From the NCBI GenBank assembly GCA_021613375.1, contig CM038719.1:38733120-38797119 (forward strand): a stretch of 64,000 nucleotides of DNA. The letters run 5' to 3'. Shown piece by piece: positions 1-10,890 of the stretch. A model generated the notes under the pieces. It saw nothing but the letters and a program-made list of their open reading frames with translations, was not told the DNA's origin and ran no database searches. This DNA is from Megaleporinus macrocephalus (lineage: Eukaryota > Chordata > Actinopteri > Characiformes > Anostomidae). Position numbers and translations under genes: made by a program. The number at the start of each line of letters is the position of its first letter. The first letter of the stretch is position 1.

Positions 1-1799
1 GTAATTGACTTTTATACATCAGAAACATGGAATGCGTTCTCTTTAGTCTGCTACCACAGCTGTAATGTTGTCCCTACTATGTTGACTCCCAGTGAAATAA
101 ATATGGAAGAGTGGGTATATAAGGACATGTACTTGCCCACTTGTGGACTCACCTAGTAACTCTTCACTTCTCTCCTGCTGAATCTCTGCAGACCAGTATC
201 TGTAGTTTTTACTCCACTGAACTCTCGAATGTCCAATTGTCTATAACATATACTATGATATCCCTGTCTTCTTAGCCAGCTCCTGTTCAACCATCCCTTT
301 ACTTGAGCATGGTTAGATCTTTGACTCCTGCCATCTTGATCCAAAATTGAGATCAACCTAGGCCTGCTAGGCATTTCTACACATACTACAGAGCATAAAC
401 GCTGGTACTTAAATGTATCACGCAGTACGACTGTCAGGATCTGCACTCGTTCTCCACACGGCTCTTTGTATAGGATAATGGGATGATCAGTTCTTTACTT
501 GTGGAAGAAAGCGATACCTGGTGATCTAAATTGAAATATACAATTGAGCCTCGAGAGCTTTCAGATCAGTTGTTTATTAGACAGATATTCTACACATTGT
601 GCTACATTTCTCCAGTCTGGTTTGATCGATACACCTTCGTCGCGGGGCATTCTTTTCCATTAATCTCAATGAGCAGCTCTGAAAAAGGCGTAGACGGACT
701 GGACCGCTCCGAGATTGATTTGTCACTCTCAAAGGAGAGAGAGAGAGAGCGAGAGACAGAGGTGGGGAGAGCCAGATACATTTACAGGCAACAATGGTTC
801 CTTTTGAGCACATCAAAGCATCGTTCCCCTCAGGACATAATAGCATGTTGCACCTGTTTCAATCTCAGAATTGCTGTTCTGACGCTTTCAAAAGCCTGCC
901 CACCGCACTCCCCGTCTTCATCCTGCTTTCTCCCGCAAGCCCTCTGGCCGACCGCTACCTCACACGCGTGCACGCACTCGCTCCCTCTTCCCGGACCAAG
1001 CCAGGCTTGTTATTAGCACACCACAAGCGACAGAGATGACGGTTGAAGTTCTACCACCTCTTAGATAATGAAGCCAAATGACTAGAAAGAGGAGTTTGGG
1101 AATTAATTGCATGCGAGCACTGTCTCCGTGTTTGTGGTCCTCGCAATTTGTTTACAACCCAATGACCTTTTAATGTTACCCTTGTTAAATCCAGCTCGCA
1201 CAAATACTCCAGCAATTAGCGAGAGACCTCCACTAAGGAAGTAACTGACCCGCGGTGTATCTGTTGTTGAGTCTCCAAGCAGAGGAATTAGTTAGCCAAA
1301 GCACTGACCTTGCAGCTGGCTGCCACGCTCTGGAGGACTTGCCCAAGTTGGGACTCTCTAAAAGGACATAAAGCATAATTGAAATACAGTACACAAACAC
1401 GGTGGCTCGGAAACTGCTAGTAAGCAGAAGACATGTTTTACAGCCATTAGCCAGCTATCTCTGCTCGCCAGCCATGAGGAATCAGGTCATACTAACCGGC
1501 AAGGATGCTGTTTTTTCCCATAATTAATATCTGATGAATCTACCCTGCAGAAGATAAACAGCTCATATTTGCTGCGTTCATACATTGGCAGTAGGCGGAC
1601 CATGCAAAGTGGGATATTCCATTATTTCCAAAGAGCCACAAGGGAAAATCCTGCAGTTGGAACAACATCCCAAGTTCAGTTTTCCCAACTTTGGTTGACC
1701 CAAGCAGTGAAATAAACTGGATGTTGATTTGGGAGCCCAATATCTTGTTCACTGCTGGTTACCTGGCATGGTCACGCTAGTTGACCAGCATACATACAT
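1..1799. other. Intergenic DNA, no gene seen
   Basis: No coding region, RNA gene or large repeat is recognised here. A short GA-rich microsatellite lies at about 735-757. The open frame at 531-1016 (161 codons) crosses that microsatellite and has no recognisable domain. The stretch around 1080-1300 is complex sequence that could be conserved non-coding DNA, which I cannot test. Confidence 0.5.
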
Positions 1800-1975
1800 T
1801 CGGCCCCCTTGAACTTTTCAACCTTTTGCCACATTTCAGGCTTCAAACATAAAGATATGAAAAGTGGGACACAATCGTGAAGTGGAACGAAATTTATTGG
1901 ATATTTGAAACTTTTTTTAAGAGTTAATACTTTGTAGCGCCATCTTTTGCTGCGATTACAGCTGCAAGTCGTTCA
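1800..1975. mobile_element. Tc1/mariner-like transposon end, truncated
   Basis: The stretch starts TTCGGCCCCCTTGAACTTTT and continues with the CCTTTTGCCACATTTCAGGC and AAGTGGGACACAATCGTG phrases. I recognise these from the terminal region of a common fish Tc1-like transposon family. No transposase follows: at 1975 the sequence changes abruptly into a LINE 3' end. It is therefore a solo, truncated terminus. Family recognition is from memory and would need a repeat-library match. Confidence 0.6.
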
Positions 1976-2251
1976 AGATTCAAGAGTTTTATTGTCATGT
2001 GTACAGCAGAACAGACAGTTAGACTGTACAAGGTAATTCTTACTTTGCTGTTCCTCCATTCACCAATAGATAAAGATAACAAATAAAAGAAATAATAAAA
2101 ATATATACAAAATATACAAAGTATATTGATATAGGTTGAAGTAAATAAAAGTATTTTTATAGTTAAAGAATAAAATAAAAGTTATGTGTGCTTTTATATG
2201 TGCAAGTATGAAGAACAGCAGCCATAAAGTGCAAGTTGCAAGTAAGAAGTA

Positions 2252-2750
2252 AGCAGTACAGTAAGTGTAAACAGTATTGTATGTAAACAGCAGTACAGTG
2301 AATGTAAACAGTATTGTATGTAAACAGCAGTACAGTGAGTGTTAACAGTATTGTATGTAAACAGCAGTACAGTGAGTATAAACAGTATTGTATGTAAACA
2401 GCAGTACAGTGAGTGTAAACAGTATTGTACGTAAACAGCAGTACAGTGAATGTAAACAGTATTGTATGTAAACAGCAGTACAGTGAATGTAAACAGTATT
2501 GTACGTAAACAGCAGTACAGTGAGTGTACACAGTATTGTATGTAAACAGCAGTACAGTGAATATAAACAGTATTGTATGTAAACAGCAGTACAGTGAGTG
2601 TAAACAGTATTGTATGTAAACAGCAGTACAGTGAATATAAACAGTATTGTATGTAAACAGCAGTACAGTGAGTGTAAACAGTATTGTATGTAAACAGCAG
2701 TACAGTGAATATAAACAGTATTGTATGTAAACAGTAGTACAGTGAGTGTA
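2252..2750. repeat. 37-bp minisatellite, about 13 copies
   Basis: The unit combines two related halves, GTAAACAGCAGTACAGTGA and TGTAAACAGTATTGTAT. Toward the right, units alternate between GAATATAAACAG and GAGTGTAAACAG, giving a 74-bp higher-order period. The long minus-strand frame over it (2163-2531) is only read-through of the repeat. Confidence 0.9.
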
Positions 2751-2784
2751 AGGTGCAGTTAAAATCAGACCAGTTAAAACCAGT

Positions 2785-2955
2785 TCAGATAGGAGAGGTT
2801 GGAGAGGTAGTGCATGAGGTATTCACAAGCCTGATGGCCTGTGAGTAGAAACTGTTTGTCAGTCTTGTGGTCCTGGACTTCACATTCCTGTAACGTCTGC
2901 CTGAAGGTAAAAATGTGTGAAGCATGTGTGCTGGGGGTGTGTACTTTCCCTGATT
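2785..2955 (-). pseudogene. Non-LTR reverse transcriptase C-terminus (fragment)
   Basis: The minus-strand translation contains LPSGRRYRNVKSRTTRLTNS followed by FYSQAIRLVN. This matches the pattern near the end of L2/CR1/Rex1 reverse transcriptases (LPSGRR...R.T.R...SF...AI.L.N). Only the last 55 or so residues remain, and no catalytic residues are present. A stop follows at about 2785 and then the LINE 3' untranslated region, so this is the natural C-terminus of a 5'-truncated insertion. It cannot act on its own. Confidence 0.7.
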
Positions 2956-2956
2956 A

Positions 2957-3425
2957 TGTTGTGGGCCCTCAGTGGACGGATTAGCGGATGCTGAGGAGCA
3001 TAGTGCACAGAGGTCCAAACAGACCTCCAAACTTCATGTGGCCTTCAGATCAGCTCAAGAACAGAGCGTAGAGAGCTTCATGGAATGGGTCTCCATGGCC
3101 GAGCAGCTGCATTCAAGCCTAACATCACCAAGTGCAATGCAAAGTGTCGGATGCAGTGGTGTAAAGCACACCGTCACTGGACTCTAGAGGAACGGAGACA
3201 TGTTCTCTGGAGTGAACAATCATGCTTCTCCAACATGTAATCTGATGGACGAGCCTGGGTTTGGCTGTGCCAAGAGGACGGTACTTGTCTGACTGCATTG
3301 TGCCGAGTGTAAAGTTTGGTGGGGTTATTTTTCAGGAGATGGGCTCGGCGCCTTAGAGTTGACTTACTGTTGATCAGCATGGCAGCATCCAAAATAGAAC
3401 ATTTGCTGGGAGGCCAATCAAGCCA
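2957..3425 (+). pseudogene. Tc1-like transposase remnant, copy 1
   Basis: This is a broken DD34E transposase of the fish Tc1 family. Recognisable pieces in order are a [23 protein letters not shown] stretch (in a shifted frame), WCKAHRHWTLEE, and the block that normally reads WSDES. In that block the sequence gives WSEQS, so the first catalytic aspartate is glutamate. Stops and frameshifts follow (for example in the SDGRAWVW region), and homology fades after the glycine-rich block near 3350. The second Asp and the Glu are not present. Two other copies lie at 27.1 and 42.5 kb on the same strand. It is non-functional. Confidence 0.75.
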
Positions 3426-3720
3426 ACGTGCTATACCTTTATAGTCTTTCTGGCACTCGGGGTGGGACAGCAACCTAAACAGCCTAAATAGTCTAAACAG
3501 TATGTGGGCTGGGGTCAGAGCAGGGCCAACGGAGGCTCGACTGAGCGAATGAAAGTAAACAGAGGAAACATCTGGCTGTGCTGTGGATGTAGATCATGAT
3601 GTAACCGACTGATTGTCCTGCTGTTAATGTTCAACATGAACCAACGTGTCTGCTTGCCTGAGACGAGTCACAGTTCATTAAAAAAGTCATTAGAAATGTA
3701 TTACTCATTTATTGCTCACT
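3426..3720. other. Intergenic DNA, nothing recognised
   Basis: No coding or repeat feature is recognised between the Tc1 remnant and the next element. Confidence 0.4.
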
Positions 3721-4579
3721 GGCTACGTTTACATGCAGTCTGATAATTTGTTAATAATCCGACTAATAGCTCAATCAGAATGTATACACCTCAATCCCAA
3801 TAGACTAGTCCAATTGAGGTCATTCCGATTACAATTTCTATTCGATTGAAGGAGGTGGTAATCCCCTAAATAATCAGTTTGATAGAAGAATAATAGTCAG
3901 CTGTAAACACCTGTTTCCGATTACATTCCCAATCGGAAAGTTTAAATATGTTTTGTCTATGTAATGTAGCATTATAGAGGATGTTTCAACATGGCAGGAG
4001 GTAGAGACTGGTCTTGAAGAGATAAAGTTTATGATTCAAATCTTAAAAAAATTAAAAATAGCTAACAGGATGGATGTCTGTAAAGCAAAAACGAGCTGTT
4101 CAGAGGAGTATATGAACAAATGAACAACGGTGGGTTAACACGAACTATAGAGCAAATTAAAAACAGGAGGTTTCTCAGAGTTAAAAAGCAAAACAATAAA
4201 ATGTGTTGCTCTTTCCCGTTTACTAAATTATGGATGTCACGGGAGATTGACACCTCTCGCTAACACGTATTGAACCGGGGTGGCAGGGCGTGACGTCTTC
4301 CTCTTGGCCCTTCTTTAATAAGTATATGAAATATGTTTTCCTGAGTCTGCATCATTTTAAAACAATTAAAAACATGAGCGCGGCAACTGAAAACTCAGGT
4401 AACCATACCTCCGCTGATTGACACTCTGACTGACCTCGCCTGATGCTTGTTGCCATGGTAACATTTACACCAAGATGTACTCTACGCATATGTGTAATTT
4501 TGGATCTGATTACTTGTAGTCATGGCTGGATTACTGACCTGGCCAGTGGGGCCAGCGCCCAGGGGCCCTTAAAACATTT

Positions 4580-4901
4580 TGCGATGCCTTTCAAGGGGCA
4601 GTTGTGGCCTGAAGGATAGGGATCCGGTCTTGTGGGGATCCGGTTCGATCCCCGGGATCCCCCAGGCCACGACTGAGGTGCCCTTGAGCAAGGCACCTAA
4701 CCCCTATTGCTCCCCGGGCGCCGTGGATAGGGCTGCCCACCACTCCGGGCACATGTGCTCACTGCCCCCCAGTGTGTTCACTAGTGTGTTCACTAGTGTG
4801 TGTATATGTGGGTGTTTCACTGCACGGATGGGTTAAATGCAGAGGTCAAATTCCGCTGTGTGCAAAATCACATGTGGCTAATAAAAAAAAGAAAAAAAAA
4901 C
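4580..4901 (+). mobile_element. tRNA-derived SINE (family 1)
   Basis: The 5' part is tRNA-like, with an A-box-like TGGCCTGAAGG and a clear B box GGTTCGATCC at 4642. The central conserved part contains CCCTTGAGCAAGGCACCTAA and CTCCCCGGGCGCCGTGGATA, and the tail is A-rich. The insertion is flanked by a 9-bp direct repeat, AAAACATTT (4571-4579 and 4902-4910). A short stretch between the boxes is missing compared with the copies near 51.5 kb. The 85-codon frame over it is not a gene. Confidence 0.8.
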
Positions 4902-4934
4902 AAAACATTTATGAAACAATATATTTTTATTTCT

Positions 4935-5815
4935 AAGGGCCCTCCATTTTAAGGATCCTCTGACTTTTAGGGATGTTGACCCCAGGGCCTCTTAGCCATG
5001 ATTTTGGGGCCCCTAGCCATGCGTTTGGGCCTTAACTATGCTTTTGGGGGCCCTAGCCATGCTTTTGGGCCCCTTTATGAAAATGGACGAGGCGTTGTGG
5101 CACTGCACTGATTTTGTCTTCTGGCTATTAGGGGCCCTAGAGAAGAGCAGGGCATACTATTAGAGGGCCCTTGCTTTTGGGGCCCCTAGCCATGCTTTTG
5201 GGCCCTAGCCATGTTTTTGGGGGCCCTAGCCATGCTTTTGGGCCCCTTTATGAAAATGGACGAGGCGTTGTGGCACTGCTCTGACTTCGACTTCTGGCTA
5301 TTAGGAGTCCTAGGAAAGAGGGTGGCCTAATTTTAGAGGGCCCTGGTTATGAGAGCCCCTACCAGGGGGCCCTGGGGAAGAGCAGGGCATACTATTAGAG
5401 GGCCCTTGCTTTTGGGGCCCCTAGCCATGCTTTTGGGCCCTAGCCATGCTTTTGGGGGCCCTAGCCATGCTTTTGGGCTACTTTATGAAAATGGACGAGG
5501 CATTGTGGCCCTGCTCTGACTTCAACTTCTGGCTATTAGGGGCCGTAGAGAAGAGCAGGGCATACTATTAGAGGGCCCTTGCTTTTGGGGCCCCTAGCCA
5601 TGCTTTTGGGGGCCCTAGCCATGCTTTTGGGCCACTTTATGAAAATGGATGAGGCGTTGTGGTACTGCTCTGACTTCCACTTCTGGCTATTAGCAGTCTT
5701 AGGAAAGAGCGGGCTTAATTTTAGAGGACCTTGGTTATGAGAGCCCCTACCAGGGGGGCCCTGGGGAAGAGCAGGGCATACTATTAGAGGGCCCTTGATC
5801 ACGAGGGGCACGGGT
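4935..5815. repeat. GGGCCC-rich complex tandem array
   Basis: The basic motif CCCTAGCCATGCTTTTGGG recurs in groups. These are separated by a longer segment that contains TTTATGAAAATGGACGAGG and AGAGCAGGGCATACTATTAG. The long segment starts near 5072, 5246, 5481 and 5636, so the period varies (about 174, 235 and 155 bp) with the number of short motifs. The array lies inside the hAT-like element. Confidence 0.8.
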
Positions 5816-5886
5816 TGGGGGGGTTAGTTGCTCAGGGGCCCAGACTATCCTTAATCAGTCCTTGCTTGTAGTGTGCATGTAAACAG

Positions 5887-7578
5887 ACATTTTAAGAACC
5901 TGAACCTGACATGCCTCACACATACTGCCATAGAGCTCTCAGGCCCCCCCACGCAGAACTTGTCAAAGCTCAACAATAAGGCTATTTTAAACCTCAACAA
6001 TATGGCTCTCGCAATAGTACGAGACCCAGACTATCCACCGCAATCTTCCCTTCACCTCGCTTCCATCAAGCCGGAGATACAGAACATTAACCTGAGAAAA
6101 GCCCGTATAGCAAAATGTTTTGTACCTCCAGCCATATCAACCCTCGACAAACTACCCGGCTGAAATAGAAGTTCCCAAGTGCTTCTTTTTAAAGAAAATA
6201 AATAAAACATACTCCTTTTTATGGCGCCGCTTTATTCCCGGGAACGCCTCCGCTTATGTCTGTACTGGCTCTATATAAACGTGTGTAATTTCTTATGTCT
6301 GATATCTACATGGCTCAACTCGGTGTACGTATGGCTCAGACAATACAAACACATTTCCTGTTCGGAGGACAATAAAGAATCCAATCTAATCTCACGGCGC
6401 CGAAGCAGCATCCTGGAAAACTCATTTTCTTACGCCGCCAAATGGAGACAGTGTGACCAACAGAAGTGCGTAATAAAGTGTGAAATCAACTGGTACACAC
6501 TTGTACACTCTTCCACCTGAACGCTGTCTGGGTTTTCCTTTTTTTTGTTGTTCAGACATTCTCATTTCTGAAGATGATTAAAAGAAATCTAAACACCGGA
6601 TGAATCTCAGAGAGATCTAACTTGGCTCAGGTGTGCTTATATCCAATCAGCATCACTGATAGCAGCTTCCATGGTTTAACACCAGACCAATGAGCCAATG
6701 CACGACATGGTAATACCCATTCAATAGAACTAGAGCCTAACTGAACTAGAGAATAAACATTATATGGCTGCTGTTCAATGGAAACCAAGTATCCCCCCTG
6801 TGTTTTAATGGTTTTTGGGTTTCTACATAATTGGTCCACTTATCATGAAACCTTTACAGGATAGAAAGAGCAGCTGCCGTGTTCAAATGATATAGACAAT
6901 TGAAAATGGAGATCCAGGTGACAGAGATCATATGCTGGTTGCGGTTGTTAGTAGCATATGAGTTTAGCTGCTGTTGACCAGCATTGACTTCAGCATTGAA
7001 TACAAGTCCTGCAGACTGCTTCTACACTCATTAGTGAAAGAAAGGGTCGCTCTCAGGACCCCAGTGAACTCCAGCATGGGACTGTCATAGAATGCCACCT
7101 GTAGCTACTACAACAGGTAATTCAACTCTACACTCCTTTACATTGTTTTATGAAGACTGGACCAATAGAAATGTTCCAGAACTGCTATGATCTGCTATCC
7201 ATAAAGGAAGCAACAAGCAAATCACTCCAAAAACACAAACATATGTTCATTCTGTGCAAACTGAATGTGTCATAGTCAACACTTTTGTGTGTTTCCATGG
7301 GGACAATATTTCCCTGCTCATGGAAGAAAGATAAAAAAAAATATGAATAAATCTACAATAAATCAACAAGTAAATATAACATACTCACAAACACAGCAAC
7401 ACAATAGGAAAGCAGTTGTCAGAGACCTCAATAAGTCATCTTCACACTATATGTACACACTCATTTTGTTTTATGACAGGTTCAGTAGAAAGTTAGTGAA
7501 ATATTCTAGGAATGGACCCCATATGGTATAACATTTACTGGTGTTGCCTTTCAATGAAAGACTGTGTTTTTCCAATTG
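5887..7578. other. Intergenic DNA, no gene supported
   Basis: Small open frames at 5873-6163 and 6221-6520 show no domain and have no supporting splice or repeat context. The stretch 6340-6395 ends in GGACAATAAAGAATCCAATC, which resembles a LINE 3' tail. A GACCAGCAT-type repeat motif occurs near 6970-6985, as at 1780 and 10260. Confidence 0.4.
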
Positions 7579-8527
7579 GAGGTGGGATAGTTGGTGAGAC
7601 ATTTGGAGGGATAGTTGGGGGGATAGTTGGAGAGATTGTTGGAGAAATAGTCAGAGGAATATTTGGTGGAATAGTTGGGGGGATATTTGGAGGGATAGTC
7701 GGAGGGATAGTCGCTGGGATAGTTGGTGAGATAGTTGGAGGGATAGTTAGAGGGATATTTAGTAGGATAGATGGAGGATAGTTGGGGGAATATTTGGTGG
7801 GATAGTTGGAGGGATGGGGGATATTTAGTGGAATAGATGGAGGTATACTTGGGGTAATATTTGGTGGGATAGTTGGTGGGATAGTCAGAGGGATAGTCGG
7901 TGAGAGTTGGTGAAAACAGTTGGGGAGATAGTTGGTGGGATATTTAGTGGGATAGTTGGTGCGATAGTTGGTGCGATAGTTGGTGCGATAGTAAGCGGGA
8001 TAGTGGGAGGGATAGTCAGTGGGATAGTTGGAGGGATAGTCTGTGGGATAGTCGGTGGGATAGTTGGAGAGATTGTTAGAGTGATAGTCGGAGGGCTAGC
8101 CGGAGGGATAGATGGAGGGATAGTTGGAGAGTTTGTTGGTGGGATAGTCTGAGGGATAGTTGGAGCGTTTGTTGGTGGGATAGTCGGAGGGATAGTCAGA
8201 GGGATAGTCGGTGGGATAGTTGGTGGGATAGTCGGTGGGATAGTCGGTGGGATAATTGGTGGGATAATTGGTGGGATAGTCGGTGGGATAGTTGGAGGGA
8301 TAGTCGGTGGGATAGTTGGAGAGATTGTTAGAGGGATAGTTGGTGGGATAGTTGGTGAGATTGTTGGTGGGATAGTCTGAGGGATAGTTGGAGAGTTTGT
8401 TGGTGGGATAGTCGGTGGGATAGTTGGAGGGATAGTCGGTGGGATAGTTGGAGAGATTGTTAGAGGGATAGTTGGTGGGATTGTTGGTGGGATAGTTGGT
8501 GGGATAGTTGGTGAGATTGTTGGTGAG
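7579..8527. repeat. 12-bp minisatellite, about 79 copies
   Basis: The unit is close to GGGATAGTTGGT, with C/T and A/G/T variation (GTTGGT, GTCGGA, GTTGGA). The plus strand is G/T/A-rich and almost free of C. Because 12 is a multiple of three, each strand gives long frames of simple four-residue repeats (GGIV on plus, NYPT/DYPT on minus). These are artefacts of the repeat. Confidence 0.92.
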
Positions 8528-10890
8528 AATTTGATGACTCATAAAGGTTTTATTGGGAAAACAGCAGTTAAGTCCATGACATGTGTAATTACATAAAACA
8601 TGCTGTCAAGATAAACATTTATTACATGTGTTAAACTGTCACAAATGCATATTTACATACGCTATTCTAATGTAATCCATTAGTAACAGTGACTGCACTC
8701 CCAGTAGAGATATTGTTTTTGTTGCATGTATTGTTAAGGTGTAATTACACTGTAATTAGAGAACATGAGGCCCCTAATGTTTTCCAAAAGCTGAGATTGA
8801 AATATGTTACTCATTCTCTTTCAGTAATATTTTATGAGGGGTGTCCAAACCTGCTGTTTCATACTTTCCAAGCTGCAGAGTTTTGTTCCATCCCTGATCT
8901 AAAATACCACCGCTAGCAAACGAAGGTCGTCTAGGGCATCTGATGATTAGAGCCAGATGTGTTAGATTAGAAACTAAATGCTGCGAGGTCGTAAATAACC
9001 CAGAACAGCCTAGGAGGAGGGTTCAGAATGCTAATATGGGTTCGTTTAAAGGGTTTTACCTCCATTGATCGAGTTTGAATAACGACCGTCTGCGCAACGC
9101 TTTTAGCTTTCGGACAGTTTAGACACCCAAAAAAAGATAATACATAAAAAAAACCTGTTTTGATTTGTGGTGCGGGCTGATTCGGCAGCACAGGGCGATG
9201 CTGGATGAGAGAATGAGTTGAAATAACTGAGATAGCGGGAGGTGTGAAAGGGAGGGAGGGAATTAAGGAGTATTTATGGGCAGATTAAATCATGGGAGGT
9301 GATTATGTTAATTTCTCTATACTACAAAAGAGCCATAAATAAAAAGCGAGGCGTTTATTAACCCAGCGGCGTGTAATGTATGGACGCTGGGGGTAATATG
9401 AAGTTTAGTTAGCATGCTATCAGTGTGATGCATTATCTGGGAGGGGGGGTGGGGGGGGGGCACGGCGTGGGCCACTATATTTAAAATGTGTCAGATGTAA
9501 TGGGAAATTCCCGTCCCGAGCTTTTCGCTATCATGGCTCGTGTTCCATCAAAGGAGCATCGCGGTGTGAAAAAGGGAAATGCTTTGCCGTCCAGGTTCCA
9601 CCGCGAGACATTTCACATCGCGTGGACGTGTACAGTGAACCTATGAGGCACTAAATCAATGTTTGGGATGCAGACGCCTCGTAGACGGGGGCGGATTTGG
9701 AGTAAACCCGATTGGAGATAGTGACGATGCCTGGCCACGGAATCAGTTAAACGCGCCCGGCCTTCTGGTGATGTCATATGTGGGGACGTGGATGAGACGA
9801 GACCACAGGGAGGACATGAACAGCATCCCGTCGAGCTCCGGCAGGACAATCCAATCACAGTCTGAGACAGCCTTTCTTTTTTCTTTTTTTTTTTCCTGGC
9901 AGACACGCCGTGGAGGCAGAGGGAAAGCTCATGACCCCGGTAGCGCTACCTCTGAGTGGCAGGGCAGGCTCCCCTCGGTGAATATCAAGGGCGTCCGACT
10001 TCCAATATTCAGCGGCCAGCTGTTCTAAAGGTCCCACACATTCTCACACACACACACAGCAGAGGAGCTACAGCTCAATCTTCCTCGCCTCCAAGGACGG
10101 AGCACTGCTTTCAGAGGAGCTGGAGTGCTATGAAGTTGGAAATGGAGCTAATTTGACCCCTACTGGACAATCCAGAGTGCTGGTGGCAGAGGATCAGAAG
10201 ATCCCTGCTGATCTTTTGATGGTTGAGACGTTTGACAAGCTAAGCTGGTTGAGAGTAACCTAATCAAGCTGGTCAACCACCATAATCAGGGTGACTGGTC
10301 ATGCTTTTCCAGCTACGGCTAGTGAACTGCCTCTACAAAAGCTAGCGCTACTGCTGAGATAAACAATGATTACATTCCTCCTGTTTCATCTTCTCTGAGC
10401 TACAGCTCCACACCGTCTGATACATAATCAGATAAAAACTCAGATCAGAGTCACTAAAAGATCTAAATCTGTCAGTAAACAAGCTTTTAAATGAATAGCA
10501 GGACTTTTACGGTGCTGGTCTGACGTCTTGCTAACAGGACGCTGGTAATATGGTGGACGTAGTACGTCTGAGCTTGTGTGGTACTAAAACTCTCCTACTG
10601 AAATTACCTACTAGTCTACCGCTCGAGCAGAACGTACTGACTCTAATCCAGTACCTACTGACTAGCAGGCTTTTGCTGGTGCTCTGTATGTGTTATGCTC
10701 TGTCATCTTTTTGTTTCTAGTATTATTTTCAACTTCTGTAAAGGACTTTGGTTTCTATACGTTGGATCCTGTTAAACATTCTGACTTGCACTCATCTCCC
10801 TCCATGTTGCATTGTTATTGGCTGTTACATAACATTGAATCCCTGTACAGTAACCACTAAAATGACTCTTGGGCAGTTTTTAAGACCTAT
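8528..10890. other. Intergenic DNA with complex sequence island at 9.2-10.0 kb
   Basis: No gene is supported. The interval about 9240-9990 is complex, with CpGs and homeobox-site-like AT blocks, and could be conserved non-coding DNA. It contains a G-run cluster at 9440-9462. A CTGGTCAACCACC / TGACTGGTCATGC repeat motif lies near 10240-10310. Confidence 0.4.

Larger units (their letters stand above)
1976..2960 (-). mobile_element. L2/Rex1-like LINE 3' end with internal minisatellite
   Basis: Read on the minus strand, this begins with the last codons of a non-LTR reverse transcriptase (2785-2955), continues through a 3' untranslated region and ends in an AATAAAACTCTTGAATC tail at about 1976. 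The same tail occurs on the plus strand at 39805-39900, which shows it is a dispersed family. A 37-bp tandem array (2252-2750) occupies the untranslated part. The copy is truncated at its 5' side, where a Tc1-like remnant begins. Confidence 0.65.
4521..5864. mobile_element. hAT-like element with 8-bp target duplication
   Basis: A perfect 8-bp duplication, CTTGTAGT, lies at 4513-4520 and 5865-5872. The element starts CATGGCTGGATTACTGACC and its other end, read inward, starts CAAGGACTGATTAAGG: both begin with CA and share a GATTA block. An 8-bp duplication and CA ends fit the hAT superfamily. There is no transposase frame. Most of the interior is a GGGCCC-rich tandem array, and a SINE is inserted near the left end. 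Confidence 0.6.
3721..5886. mobile_element. Inverted-repeat DNA element carrying nested insertions
   Basis: The left end reads GGCTACGTTTACATGCA. The right end, after the nested insertion, reads TGCATGTAAACAGACAT, so an 11-bp GTTTACATGCA core is shared in inverted orientation. The interior has repeated GATTAC/CGATT motifs (3740-3960). Fish genomes contain many non-autonomous elements with such ends. The element is split at 4520 by a hAT-like insertion. No transposase is visible. The superfamily cannot be assigned from this copy. Confidence 0.45.

Noticed and set aside
531..1016. 161-codon frame
   Set aside because: It crosses a GA microsatellite, overlaps other frames on both strands and shows no recognisable domain.
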